Part shown: positions 63,993 to 64,000 of the stretch, in pieces
How the letters are laid out: every line of letters starts with the position of its first letter
How positions within the stretch are numbered: position 1 is the first letter of the stretch
Assembly: GCA_039619475.1 (NCBI GenBank)
Contig: CM077115.1
Span: 534,348,315 to 534,412,314 of the forward strand
Origin: Icerya purchasi
Lineage: Eukaryota; Arthropoda; Insecta; Hemiptera; Monophlebidae
Length of the DNA stretch: 64,000 nucleotides
Reading direction: 5' to 3'
Notes under the pieces: model-generated
Seen by the model: only the letters and a program-made list of their open reading frames with translations
Told to the model about the DNA's origin: nothing
Databases searched by the model: none
Position numbers and translations under genes: made by a program

Positions 63993-64000
63993 ACATTGAA

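Larger units (their letters stand above)
62169..64000 (+). mobile_element. Polinton/Maverick, capsid-protease end (continues past the window)
   Basis: Four colinear plus-strand genes with 14, 48 and 7 bp spacing: pX-like, adenain-type protease, penton-like, small basic protein. This content is specific to Polintons/Mavericks, large self-synthesising virus-like transposons. All four frames are open, unlike nearly everything else in the window. The long terminal repeat, integrase and polymerase are not in view, so the left boundary is unknown (between about 62060 and 62169). Confidence 0.85.

Overview
This is AT-rich eukaryotic nuclear DNA, most likely from an insect. The evidence is the repertoire of animal DNA transposons and retroelements, spliceosomal-type introns, a tRNA-derived SINE and long poly(A)/poly(T) insertion tails. 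I find no convincing host housekeeping gene and nothing bacterial (no operons, ribosome binding sites, CRISPR arrays or real tRNA/rRNA genes). The window is a layered transposon deposit, and several layers can be peeled exactly by reading target-site duplications (TSDs) and empty sites.

Bases 1-17,000: a broken pogo/Tigger transposase (1-800) abuts one of two related copies of a Merlin-type transposon. Copy A runs 797-6124 and copy B 13993-17021. Copy A was split by a 3.2-kb TTAA-flanked Kolobok-like element carrying a Mutator-like transposase (1092-4330); copy B holds the empty site. Between the Merlin copies lie a lone C2H2 finger, a long AT-rich stretch, a decayed Tc1/IS630-like transposase on the minus strand (9230-10480), and a 2.7-kb inverted-repeat element (10926-13582) that itself contains a 249-bp solo LTR.

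Bases 17,000-33,000: two solo LTRs of one family (18542-19522 and 23768-24783), the second inside the reverse transcriptase of a Jockey-type LINE (20590-26055); two possible cellular exons (19552-19740 minus, 20019-20478 plus); a CACTA-like transposase pseudogene (26511-28987) interrupted by a tRNA-derived SINE; a BED-finger remnant; and a TTAA-flanked piggyBac (30190-32386).

Bases 33,000-47,500: a nest of at least four levels. A MULE/SWIM transposase fragment received a 10.5-kb hAT (8-bp TSD). The hAT received a 35-bp-TIR element with a 9-bp TSD. That element received a complete Copia retrotransposon (37640-42518) with identical LTRs and an open 1,328-codon polyprotein. A 137-bp hAT MITE, a perfect 89-bp inverted repeat and an RTE LINE fragment follow.

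Bases 47,500-64,000: a decayed BEL/Pao retrotransposon whose 5' LTR holds a Helitron; a nearly intact RNase-H-bearing LINE on the minus strand (54891-60650); a minus-strand hAT C-terminal remnant; and, at the right edge, the capsid/protease end of a Polinton/Maverick (pX-like core protein, adenain-type protease, penton-like protein and a small basic protein), all open and colinear.
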